A stretch of DNA of 59,308 bases, taken from Clostridiales bacterium (GTDB lineage: Bacteria > Bacillota > Clostridia > Lachnospirales > Lachnospiraceae). Positions 25,673 to 34,189 of the stretch are shown piece after piece; positions within the stretch are counted from its first letter, which is position 1, and each line of letters begins with the position of its first letter. Position numbers and translations under genes: made by a program. Location: NCBI GenBank assembly GCA_012522735.1, contig JAAYJU010000133.1:1-59308 (forward strand), in the 5' to 3' direction. The notes beneath the pieces were generated by a model, which worked only from the letters and a program-made list of their open reading frames with translations, was not told the DNA's origin and made no database searches.

Positions 25673-27208
25673 TTATCTATTGTTCAATTTTACTGAATAT
25701 TTTGTACCATTCTTAACACTATAATACTCTCCTGTTGGTTCATTATTGAGGTAAAGTAGCTGGCCTATTACATACTGATCTGGCTTTTCTGCCTGAATAG
25801 GCAATGAGTTTTCATCTAGATAAAGCTTGGGTACTCCATCGGTAGCCGTATAGTAGACATTTTTTACTTGACCATCAGCATATATGGTCTTTTGCATTGT
25901 ACCGCTTTCTAGGCCATATACAAACATACCGCTGGTTTCAGTAGTTACACTTTGCCATTTTCCTTCCTTATCTCTTTCAAAGCTTTTTTCACCTGTTTTA
26001 CCCATACCACTAGGCATATCATGATTCCACTCTCCCTGATAATAATACCAGACAGAATCCGCATCCCCCTCAAGTCCTAGTACAAATTGAATCCCTATGC
26101 CTTCTCTCATCCTATCCATAAATCCACCGGCATAGACATTATTCTTATCTGATATCAGTAAGCCATAGCCTCTATTTATATTCATATCTCCGGAAGGACT
26201 GTAATAGAAGGGTGCAGACCCGGCTATTATATCAATAAAAAAGGTGTCCTCCATGATTTTAGTTGCGGAGTCTATATCAACCACACTAAGCGCTGTATAG
26301 AGCTCATTTAATACTCTTTCCTTTTCTTTTCTTTGTGTTATTAAATTGTTGGCTTTGTTTAGTATCTCTTCAGACGCTGTGCTCCTGTTGCTTCTTAAAT
26401 AATTCTGGAGAAGAGCCTTTGCTGTATCATAATCCTTTAAGGTAATATAGAGTTCAGCCATTTGATTATAGGCAGAATCTCTATCCGGTATAATCCATAT
26501 GGCATCATTAAAGCTGTTAAATGCCTCTTCATAATTTTCTTGATATATGTATTCTGAAGCCATCAATAGTATTTCATCATACTCTATCTCCTTAAGGCGA
26601 AATTCTACCCTACTCATCATAATACTTAATTTCTCTGACTCTGTTACCGCCAGCCCATCCTCTATCTCTTCCTTAGCCAAATCAAATTTTTCCATTGCCA
26701 TATAGGAATCCACAATTTTTAGATAGGTTAAGTCCGACTTGCTTTTTATCAGCTTTGCTTTTTCATATTCATCAATGGCTTTACTATATTCTCCGTTAGA
26801 AAAATAGGTATCACCGAAGGAGATTAATTGATAAAATCCATAATCAGTCTTTTTGCTTGTAATCTCCTCTATCTTTTCCTTAACTACAGTGGTTTTCTCC
26901 ACTTCATAGATAGATCTTAAAACCTCTAGTGCCTTATTATAATTATGGACACCGGCATAAGCCTCAGCTAAGCCTATAGACATAAGCTCCTTGTCCCCAT
27001 AATTCATAGACAAGGCCTTTTTATATGCTTCCTGGGCTTCTTCAAAGCTACCTGCTTCAAGATATTCCTGAGCCATAACTGCCTGCTCCTCATATCTCTT
27101 TCTCGAGATATAAGCATTATAAATTAATAAAGTCCCCACTAGAAATATAAGAGCAGAAGTTATAATAATCCACCTCTTTTTATTCCAGCGCAATATTTTG
27201 CTAATCAT
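25673..27208 (-). CDS. Membrane-anchored TPR protein with MORN-like C-terminus
   Basis: A 511-residue protein. An N-terminal transmembrane segment (about 12-30, WIIITSALIFLVGTLLIYNA) anchors it. Residues about 35-295 contain several TPR repeats (for example AQEYLEAGSFEEAQEAYKKA and SFGDTYFSNGEYSKAIDEYE). The C-terminal third contains Gly/Tyr-spaced MORN-like repeats (GGFMDRMREGIGIQFV, YYYQGEWNHDMPSGMGKTGE). The ATG has GGAGG 7 nt upstream. It ends a leftward gene series starting at yaaR. It may scaffold an envelope complex, but its function is unknown. Confidence 0.75.
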   Translation of the reverse strand: MISKILRWNKKRWIIITSALIFLVGTLLIYNAYISRKRYEEQAVMAQEYLEAGSFEEAQEAYKKALSMNYGDKELMSIGLAEAYAGVHNYNKALEVLRSIYEVEKTTVVKEKIEEITSKKTDYGFYQLISFGDTYFSNGEYSKAIDEYEKAKLIKSKSDLTYLKIVDSYMAMEKFDLAKEEIEDGLAVTESEKLSIMMSRVEFRLKEIEYDEILLMASEYIYQENYEEAFNSFNDAIWIIPDRDSAYNQMAELYITLKDYDTAKALLQNYLRSNRSTASEEILNKANNLITQRKEKERVLNELYTALSVVDIDSATKIMEDTFFIDIIAGSAPFYYSPSGDMNINRGYGLLISDKNNVYAGGFMDRMREGIGIQFVLGLEGDADSVWYYYQGEWNHDMPSGMGKTGEKSFERDKEGKWQSVTTETSGMFVYGLESGTMQKTIYADGQVKNVYYTATDGVPKLYLDENSLPIQAEKPDQYVIGQLLYLNNEPTGEYYSVKNGTKYSVKLNNR

Positions 27209-27236
27209 TGCTACACCTCCAAAAGACGGTTCCCTC

Positions 27237-28088
27237 TCACTCTACCCTTGCATCCAAAAGAGCCCGATAGACCTCCCTTTTACTGATGCCTCTATCTTTA
27301 GCAACTTCTTTCATTGCTTCCTTTTTATCCATTCCCTTATCAATATATACCTTTATATGTTCCGGAATGGTTTTCTCTTCCCATAAGCTTTGCTTTTCTA
27401 GTTCAAGCACCTTATGGGATTTGCCTTCGATAATAAGTACATATTCTCCCTTAGGTTCTGTGCTCTCATAAGAAGATATTGCATCTTCTAGGCTTGTTCT
27501 CCAGATGGTTTCATGAATTTTTGTAAGCTCTTTGACTATAGTAATAGTCCTATTGCCCAATACTTCATATAACTCCTCTAAGGTTTTTTGCAATCTATGT
27601 GGTGCTTCATATAAGATAAGCGTTCGGGTATCACCTTTAAGCTCCTTTAATATTCTGGCTCTTTCCTTCTTAGATGAAGGAAGAAATGCTTCAAAGGAAA
27701 ACCTCTGGGTTGATAGACCTGATAAGGTCAGTCCGGTAATAAGTGCACAGGGACCGGGAAGGGAGGTCACCTCAATTCCTGCATCATAGGCTTGCTTAAC
27801 AAGCTCCTCACCGGGATCGGAAATCGCAGGTGTTCCTGCATCTGTAATAAGAGCGATGTGCTTACCATCGAGTAGCTGCTCGACTAGATACCTTGCCTTA
27901 TCTACCTTATTATGTTCATGATAACTCGTCATAGGCACCTTTATTTCATAATGATTTAACAGCTTCCTGCTATACCTTGTATCTTCGGCAGCAATTAAAT
28001 CCACCTCCTTCAGAGTCCTTAAAACCCTAAGGGTAATGTCTTCAAGATTACCGATGGGAGTTGCGCATAAATACAATTTTCCCGCCAT
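27237..28088 (-). CDS. rsmI: 16S rRNA (cytidine(1402)-2'-O)-methyltransferase
   Basis: A 283-residue SAM-dependent methyltransferase of the tetrapyrrole-methylase fold. Signatures are LCATPIGNLEDITLRVL at the N-terminus, DLIAAEDTRYSRKLLNHY, LITDAGTPAISDPGEELV and LPGPCALITGLTLSGL. It acts on the 30S decoding centre. It is next to trmN6, ricT and holB, a gene order conserved across Firmicutes. Confidence 0.97.
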   Translation of the reverse strand: MAGKLYLCATPIGNLEDITLRVLRTLKEVDLIAAEDTRYSRKLLNHYEIKVPMTSYHEHNKVDKARYLVEQLLDGKHIALITDAGTPAISDPGEELVKQAYDAGIEVTSLPGPCALITGLTLSGLSTQRFSFEAFLPSSKKERARILKELKGDTRTLILYEAPHRLQKTLEELYEVLGNRTITIVKELTKIHETIWRTSLEDAISSYESTEPKGEYVLIIEGKSHKVLELEKQSLWEEKTIPEHIKVYIDKGMDKKEAMKEVAKDRGISKREVYRALLDARVE

Positions 28089-28143
28089 ATGACCATGCCT
28101 TTCCTATAACTTATCATACCTTTTATCTTCTAGTATGAATTTG

Positions 28144-28902
28144 TTAATATCCGTATATTTCATAAATCTCATCCGTATAGACACCTATCGTCTTATATAC
28201 GATGAGCGGGGCCTCTACAATAAGGTTTCTTCCTCCTCCCTTAACACATTCCATAAGCACCATGTTCGGTTCCTTATCAGCATATGGATAGACAAGTCTC
28301 ATCCTCTTAACCTCCAGCTTATGTAAGGAGCAAGTATTTATGATATCAACTAATCTAAAGGGTCTGTGAACCATATAAAGTCTACCGTTTGGTTTTAAAA
28401 CTTTAGCCGCCTCTCTTACTACATCCTCAAGAGTACACAGTATTTCATGTCTTGCAATAGCCTTAGAGCTGTCTGGGTTTATAATGCCATTACTGTGGTT
28501 CATGTAGGGTGGATTACAGGTAACAACATCAAAGGAAGCCGCACCAAATAGCATAGAGGCCTCCTTGATATCTCCATCTACAATATCAATTTTATCTTCA
28601 AGCTTGTTAAGGGTAACACTTCGCCTAGCCATGTCAGCACTTTCGCTCTGAATTTCAAGGCCAGTAAAATGCATACCAGAGGTTTTAGCCTCCAAAAGAA
28701 TGGGTATAATTCCAGTTCCTGTTCCCAAATCTAGAACAGTCTCACCTAAAAGAACCTTGGTAAATCCAGATAATAATACCGCATCCATGCCAAAACAAAA
28801 CTTCTTTGTATTTTGAATAATTCTATAATTGTTTCTATGAAGCTCGTCTATTCGTTCGTAGGGCTTTAACAATCCATCAGAAATATCCATACTATTCATC
28901 AT
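28144..28902 (-). CDS. trmN6: tRNA1(Val) (adenine(37)-N6)-methyltransferase
   Basis: A 252-residue class I methyltransferase. The SAM-binding loop is VLDLGTGTGIIPILLEAK and the catalytic NPPY motif, typical of N6-adenine enzymes, is in VVTCNPPYMNHS. The family usually modifies A37 of a valine tRNA (E. coli YfiC); the substrate in Firmicutes is less certain. Its start overlaps the ricT stop by 11 bp, which suggests translational coupling. Confidence 0.92.
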   Translation of the reverse strand: MMNSMDISDGLLKPYERIDELHRNNYRIIQNTKKFCFGMDAVLLSGFTKVLLGETVLDLGTGTGIIPILLEAKTSGMHFTGLEIQSESADMARRSVTLNKLEDKIDIVDGDIKEASMLFGAASFDVVTCNPPYMNHSNGIINPDSSKAIARHEILCTLEDVVREAAKVLKPNGRLYMVHRPFRLVDIINTCSLHKLEVKRMRLVYPYADKEPNMVLMECVKGGGRNLIVEAPLIVYKTIGVYTDEIYEIYGY

Positions 28903-29806
28903 CCAAAAGGGATTTTCCTTCCTTCTTCTCCAAGAGCTCCAGTGCCCTTAATTCCTCATCATCTATATTATTTCCTTTATCCTTCCTCTTCTTCGGTCTG
29001 AAGTTAAGATCCTCTACCTTATATTCACGAACTTCCTTTTCGTCATTCTCTAGGGTTACAATCACCTTGACAAGCTGTTTTAATACGCTGACACTCTGAA
29101 CCTCACCCTTAAGATTATCATTGGTGGTAACATAATCACCCACATCAGGAAGCTTTGCATTTAGCTCTTCATAGGCTTCCTGTTCATTCTTAAGGCAACA
29201 CATAAGCCTCCCACATACCCCGGATATTTTGGTTGGATTAAGAGAAAGATTCTGTTCCTTAGCCATCTTGATGGATACCGGTGCAAATTCTGATAGATGA
29301 GAGTTGCAACAAAGTGTCCTTCCACAGATTCCGATTCCTCCAACGATTTTAGTTTCGTCTCTAACCCCAATCTGCCTAAGCTCAATTCTTGTCTTAAATA
29401 CAGAAGCCAGATCCTTAACTAATTCTCTAAAATCAATTCTTCCGTCAGCTGTAAAATAGAACAAGACCTTATTATTATCAAAGGTATACTCGGAATCTAT
29501 AAGCTTCATTTCCAAGCCATGCTTTTTAATCTTTTCAAGACATATCTGAAAGGCTTCCTTTTCCTTTTCTTTATTCTTTATTTCTACCTCGTCATCCTCT
29601 GGAGTCGCTTGGCGAATTACAGGCTTTAGAGGTTGGATAACCTCCTCATCCTCTATCTGTCTGAGTCCTAATACAACTCTGCCGTATTCTACTCCTCTTG
29701 CAGTTTCAACAATAACATTGTCATCTTGCTTTATATCAAATCCTGCGGGATCAAAATAATAGATTTTTCCCGCATTTCTAAATCTTACACCTATAACATT
29801 AACCAT
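28892..29806 (-). CDS. ricT: RicT (YaaT), PSP1-domain iron-sulfur complex subunit
   Basis: A 304-residue cytosolic protein with a PSP1 C-terminal domain. Conserved cysteines occur in GICGRTLCCNSHLSEF and SGVCGRLMCCLKNEQEAYEE, matching the cluster-binding region of RicT. In Bacillus, RicAFT (YmcA/YlbF/YaaT) carries iron-sulfur clusters and promotes RNase Y-dependent mRNA maturation, which affects sporulation, competence and biofilm. It starts 8 bp inside the end of holB. The acidic/basic C-terminal tail is poorly conserved. Confidence 0.95.
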   Translation of the reverse strand: MVNVIGVRFRNAGKIYYFDPAGFDIKQDDNVIVETARGVEYGRVVLGLRQIEDEEVIQPLKPVIRQATPEDDEVEIKNKEKEKEAFQICLEKIKKHGLEMKLIDSEYTFDNNKVLFYFTADGRIDFRELVKDLASVFKTRIELRQIGVRDETKIVGGIGICGRTLCCNSHLSEFAPVSIKMAKEQNLSLNPTKISGVCGRLMCCLKNEQEAYEELNAKLPDVGDYVTTNDNLKGEVQSVSVLKQLVKVIVTLENDEKEVREYKVEDLNFRPKKRKDKGNNIDDEELRALELLEKKEGKSLLDDE

Positions 29807-30794
29807 TATAATTCTCCTTTATACTGAGTAACATTAATTCTATAGTAATGTCTACGTTAACATTTGCCTTAAGCTTAGTCTTTGCTTCCTCCATAGACTT
29901 TATTATATTCTCTATCTCATCGTAGCCTCTTACATTTGCTTGTTTCTTAATAATCTGATATTCATCCTTAAATAGCAATAAATTCGGGTCATTAGTTGCT
30001 TTTAACATAAGAACATCTCTAAACCACAGCATCATTAAATCGATATAATCATTGATAGAGGATTTGTTCTCCGTAATAGTCTTTATCCCTGATATGATTT
30101 CATGAAACTCCATGTCATCGATATATCTAAGTATATGGAAGATGTCTTCCTTCTTGCTCTCAAAATCCTCTGAGGATGCATATTTTATAGCCTTACCAAC
30201 ATTCCCTCCGCTAAAGTCCGCTGCAATCTCTGCCATGTAATCCGGAATCTGCAATAATCCCATCAGATATTCCTTTATTAGCTGTCTATCTACGGGCTTT
30301 AAATCTAAAACCACACAACGTGACAATATAGTAGGTAAAAGACTTTGTGTGTTACATGCAAGCAATAGGAATATGGCATACTCAGGGGGTTCCTCAATTG
30401 TCTTTAGTAATGCATTCTGCGCATTTTCAGTCATTTTATCCGCAGAATCTATAATATATATCTTATAGGGACTTTGATATGGCATAACCTGTATATCTCC
30501 ATTGACCTGAGTCCTGATATCATCCACGCCTATGCTGGCTTTTTCGTGAGTTACCCACACAATATCCGGATGATTATTGCTATCGGATTGCTTGCAGGAC
30601 TTACATATGTTGCAGGGATAATATTTTTTCTCTATACATTGCAATGTCTTTGCAAAGGTAAGTGCAAGAGTCTTCTTTCCCATACCTTCCTCGCCATGAA
30701 ATATATAAGCATGTGAAATCTTCTCTGCACTGATTGCAACCTGCAGATGCTTAATTATACCTTCATGTCCAATGATTTGCGTAAAGTCATGCAT
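29799..30794 (-). CDS. holB: DNA polymerase III delta' subunit
   Basis: Clamp-loader subunit. The AAA fold includes AYIFHGEEGMGKKTLALTFA (Walker A-like), the zinc finger CNICKSCKQSDSNNHPD and the sensor region LLKTIEEPPEYAIFLLLA. I chose the ATG at 30794 because GGAG lies 6 nt upstream and MHDFTQIIGHEGIIKHL is the usual start. The frame extends to an ATG at 30812. It lies between yaaR and ricT, as in many Firmicutes. Confidence 0.95.
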   Translation of the reverse strand: MHDFTQIIGHEGIIKHLQVAISAEKISHAYIFHGEEGMGKKTLALTFAKTLQCIEKKYYPCNICKSCKQSDSNNHPDIVWVTHEKASIGVDDIRTQVNGDIQVMPYQSPYKIYIIDSADKMTENAQNALLKTIEEPPEYAIFLLLACNTQSLLPTILSRCVVLDLKPVDRQLIKEYLMGLLQIPDYMAEIAADFSGGNVGKAIKYASSEDFESKKEDIFHILRYIDDMEFHEIISGIKTITENKSSINDYIDLMMLWFRDVLMLKATNDPNLLLFKDEYQIIKKQANVRGYDEIENIIKSMEEAKTKLKANVNVDITIELMLLSIKENYNG

Positions 30795-30815
30795 AAGCTT
30801 CTCCATCCTCATATG

Positions 30816-31256
30816 TTAAGTTATTATATCTATTAATAATCCCCTAATTTCATCTATCTTATTAAGAATTAGGATATGATCCTTTTCATCCTTAATAAGC
30901 TCTAGCGCAAGCTCATCAAGCTCCTTGTTAACTAGCTTTATCATGGTATAAACTCTATGTCTACCCTTTCTATCAAGGAAATTTTCCCTAGTAAATTTAT
31001 GAGATCTACTAACAATCTCATTCATAAATGTCCTGATTAGTTCTCTATAGTGCTTCATATCCCGCACATCCATATGCTTACCTAGCTTTTTACCCTGTGC
31101 AGAGATTTCATCCAGCATGAAGTTCAGTCTTGCTTGAAGGTTCTGATCCTCTATCTGGGAAACTAAGGTGAATTTAAAAGAACCGTCCGTTTCTTGTACC
31201 GGAGGCTTTGGCGTAGGTTGATTCACCTGCTGTGTCTGATTTATCTTAATATCCAT
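30816..31256 (-). CDS. yaaR: YaaR family protein (DUF327)
   Basis: A 146-residue, largely helical cytosolic protein with a flexible N-terminal tail ([14 protein letters not shown]). The core has [20 protein letters not shown] and [20 protein letters not shown]. It belongs to a small conserved Firmicutes family of unknown function that sits next to holB. The ATG follows GAGGTGAG and is 19 bp before the next gene's upstream ATG, so co-transcription with holB is likely. Confidence 0.88.
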   Translation of the reverse strand: MDIKINQTQQVNQPTPKPPVQETDGSFKFTLVSQIEDQNLQARLNFMLDEISAQGKKLGKHMDVRDMKHYRELIRTFMNEIVSRSHKFTRENFLDRKGRHRVYTMIKLVNKELDELALELIKDEKDHILILNKIDEIRGLLIDIIT

Positions 31257-31292
31257 AGGATCTCACCTCTTATATGTTACATGTTGACCATT

Positions 31293-31410
31293 CAAAATGC
31301 CTAGCATTTTGCCCAAGAATCAGCATGGCTGATTCTTTGTTCAGCATGGCTGAACCGATACATTTATCCAAAAAATTTCCAATATTTTATTGTACAAGCA
31401 AGCTTGCACA
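31293..31410. repeat. Cluster of four short perfect or near-perfect hairpins
   Basis: In the gap between yaaR and the guanylate-kinase-like gene lie: CAAAATGC-CTA-GCATTTTG (31293-31311), AAGAATCAGC-ATG-GCTGATTCTT (31315-31337), GTTCAGC-ATG-GCTGAAC (31339-31355), and TGTACAAGC-AA-GCTTGCACA (31391-31410, one mismatch). The third shares its arms with the hairpin at 11896-11914, and the fourth shares its core with the loop of the palindrome at 42445-42589. Confidence 0.8.
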
Positions 31411-31511
31411 TAAAACATTACAAATTTTATGGACTAACCTGCCTATCGTGATTATATCACAAATCCACATGGTTGACAGTATGTTTTTATCTGCAAGCCA
31501 AATATGGACTC

Positions 31512-32099
31512 CTATATTAACTCCTTGATATCACTGATGATATCTTTGATGCAGTCCTCAATGTCATTATTTACATATCTTTTGCTTATCCCATAGCTTG
31601 ATATGTTTTCTTCTGAAAAATCCTCATCATCTGCAAGGAATCTTCTGCATACCTCGGCATATTTGGGTTCCTTTTGTTTCTGTTCCCTAAGAATTGCCCG
31701 TATAAGGCGATTACCGTCTTCTACCTCAATATATACGGGTACCACCTTGTCCCTTCCGAAATAATCCCTGATCTGTCCATAGCTATATAAAGTTCCATGC
31801 ATAATATAATCTTTGTTCTCAAGGTCTATCTGTCCATCATTAACAGTAAAGTAGTGCCACTCTCCTTGAACTGTATTATATGAGCGATGTTCTATTACCC
31901 TCTTCTCTTCCTTCAGCTCATTAAGCCTGGCTTGATCAACAAAACAATATTCCACCCCCTCTTTCTCAGACACCCGAATTGGTCTTGTGGTATACATAAC
32001 TACAGTTTGTAGATTTAATTCCTTATGCTCTAATAGCCTTTTATATATAGTATCCTTGCCGGTTGCGCTCTTTCCAATAATTATAAATATCTTTGACAT
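31512..32099 (-). CDS. Guanylate kinase-like protein
   Basis: A 195-residue P-loop kinase. The fold follows guanylate kinase: P-loop IIIGKSATGKDTIYKRLL, GMP-binding region YTTRPIRVSEKEGVEYCFV and the following IEHRSYNT, then a lid with ILREQKQKEPKYAEVCRRFL. The P-loop differs from the usual GPSGAGKS/T: S/T at the end is replaced by D-T, and G-x-S-A-T-G-K-D resembles other nucleotide kinases. A canonical gmk may lie elsewhere, so the substrate is uncertain. The ATG follows TAGGAG. It forms the left part of the yaaR-holB neighbourhood. Confidence 0.8.
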   Translation of the reverse strand: MSKIFIIIGKSATGKDTIYKRLLEHKELNLQTVVMYTTRPIRVSEKEGVEYCFVDQARLNELKEEKRVIEHRSYNTVQGEWHYFTVNDGQIDLENKDYIMHGTLYSYGQIRDYFGRDKVVPVYIEVEDGNRLIRAILREQKQKEPKYAEVCRRFLADDEDFSEENISSYGISKRYVNNDIEDCIKDIISDIKELI

Positions 32100-32149
32100 T
32101 GCTCCTAGCCCTTTCTCTGCTTATCTATCATTAATAAATCAGCTTAGTC

Positions 32150-34054
32150 TTACTCTCCCAAGCTTCTTCTCTTCTTTTCATATTTCTGAATATACATCTT
32201 TTTATCAGCAATACTTAAACACTCCTCAAGAGTTGTCTCTTCATCGGCTTTAGTAATACTCCATCCAATGCTAATAGAGATCTTAAAATCATAGCTTTGC
32301 TCCATATTAAACCTCCGGATAGCACCTTCGAATTTATTCAGAAATAGATTCATTTTTTCTATATCATATTCCACACCTATTACAGAGAACTCATCCCCGC
32401 CCAATCTTATACATATCTCGTCGTCCTCTGAAGCATTCATCATGGCTTTAGCTACAGCCTTAAGAGCGATATCTCCGCCTGTATGTCCATAAATATCATT
32501 TATATACTTTAAGTTGTCCATGTCAGCGCTAAATACCATCAGATTACTTTTATTTCTTATGCTTTGCTCCAAATATTTCTGTCCAAGAGTATGTAGTGCT
32601 CTTCTATTATATAAACCTGTCAATTCATCCTTGATAGATATATCCTCCAGCCTATATACCAGTCTGTTAAGCTCACTGTGAATCTTTATGTTTTCAAGTG
32701 CATTACATACATTTGTAAGCCATCCCTGATAAGATGACTTATATGCCTGAAATTGCTCGAAGCTTATGGCTGTATATCCATAGCATTTCTCATTGTGATG
32801 TAGCATATTAAAGTAGAAGGTTTGTGGTTCCTTGTCCAAGTAAATTGATGGCAGCAGTTCTCTAGCTTCAAACTGTACCTTTTGAAGCCACTGTCCCCTC
32901 TTCATTCCTACCTCCATGGACACTTCTCTGTCACTAAAATCAATCCCGTATTCCTCGTCGCTTTCATATAGATCCCAATCCGTATAAAGACACATATAGA
33001 AGGATGAAAATCCTGAATTTAAATATGTATATGAAGACAATCTATTACTCAGGTCCTCCATCATGGTAACCCCAGTTAAATCTATTGACATATAAGCGTT
33101 TTGAGATATGGTATCATCTCTTTCCTCTAGCTCCTTTATAAGGTGGTTTTTTCTTTTGAATACTTCTTCTGCATCCTTACTCATCTCACAGCCGCAGGAT
33201 TCACGAATATGTGTTACAAATTTCAAATACGATGTATCTTCCTGAGATATCCCCATAAGCTGCCTGTGTATCTTCTCGACAGCTTCCTTACCCATATCTG
33301 CCACAGGCATACCGACAGTTGTTATAGGCGGGCTAAAATCCTTTGTTACTTCTATATTATCGCAGCCTGATACGGCAACATCCCTTGGAACCATAATACC
33401 TCGCTGTGCTAGCGCATTACAAACAGATATTGCCATATAGTCATTTGCACAGATTATTGCTTCAGGAAATTTATCCGGATTGGCCAGCCACTTTTCAACA
33501 GCCTCAGCTGCCGATAGCTTCCAAAAGTCACCAAACAAAATTCTGTCTTCCTCTATGGGAATACCATGCTCCGAAAGAATTCGCTTGTATGTGTTAAGTC
33601 TTTGCCATGACACCGGGTTATTCTCCGGACCGGTAAGGAAGTTAAGCTTGGTGAATTTATGATGGTTTATAAAATGCTCAATTATCTCATCTAATACGGT
33701 ATCATCCTCAATTAGAACGTTTTGATATTCATCAATGCTCTGTCTTACACTAACAACGGGACAGCTACTGTATTTTTTGATGTTATTTAATATTTTGGAC
33801 TTATAATCTTTAACAAGCATAGTATCGGGAAGTAATATAACTCCAGATAAATCCTCATATTTAAGTATATTTGCTATATTACTCTGGGCTATATTGTATT
33901 CAAGTCCCCCGGAACCTTCATAATTAGAAAATATGGCAACATTGTAACCAAGCTCATAGGCACTATGGCTTATTGCTCTGCATAATAAATCCTGATATTC
34001 CTCATGTGCACGTGTAACAAAAACACCGATAGTTTTATGATTGTTTTCTAGCAT
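32150..34054 (-). CDS. LacI-type sensor / GGDEF diguanylate cyclase (copy 1)
   Basis: From residue 1 to about 280 it matches the periplasmic-binding-like sensor of LacI regulators (TIGVFVTRAHEEYQDLL, AVSGCDNIEVTKDFSPPITT), but there is no helix-turn-helix and no signal peptide, so it senses a ligand in the cytosol. A middle domain of about 170 residues leads to a GGDEF domain (DELTGLYNRRAL, then RLGGDEFSVIG). The product-inhibition RxxD site is absent (ExxE). I chose the ATG at 34054 because the paralogue aligns from there, although the frame is open to 34150. It is a tandem paralogue of the gene at 34190. Confidence 0.88.
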   Translation of the reverse strand: MLENNHKTIGVFVTRAHEEYQDLLCRAISHSAYELGYNVAIFSNYEGSGGLEYNIAQSNIANILKYEDLSGVILLPDTMLVKDYKSKILNNIKKYSSCPVVSVRQSIDEYQNVLIEDDTVLDEIIEHFINHHKFTKLNFLTGPENNPVSWQRLNTYKRILSEHGIPIEEDRILFGDFWKLSAAEAVEKWLANPDKFPEAIICANDYMAISVCNALAQRGIMVPRDVAVSGCDNIEVTKDFSPPITTVGMPVADMGKEAVEKIHRQLMGISQEDTSYLKFVTHIRESCGCEMSKDAEEVFKRKNHLIKELEERDDTISQNAYMSIDLTGVTMMEDLSNRLSSYTYLNSGFSSFYMCLYTDWDLYESDEEYGIDFSDREVSMEVGMKRGQWLQKVQFEARELLPSIYLDKEPQTFYFNMLHHNEKCYGYTAISFEQFQAYKSSYQGWLTNVCNALENIKIHSELNRLVYRLEDISIKDELTGLYNRRALHTLGQKYLEQSIRNKSNLMVFSADMDNLKYINDIYGHTGGDIALKAVAKAMMNASEDDEICIRLGGDEFSVIGVEYDIEKMNLFLNKFEGAIRRFNMEQSYDFKISISIGWSITKADEETTLEECLSIADKKMYIQKYEKKRRSLGE

Positions 34055-34189
34055 GCTTAATCCCAACCTCGTTTCTTTTCTGTCATCACAAATTAACATA
34101 TTACATCCTAATAATACACTAATCTTGAAGAAAAAAAAAGCCTTAACCACAAGATTTAAATATATGTCTAGGCTAAAGCTTTTCTTATT

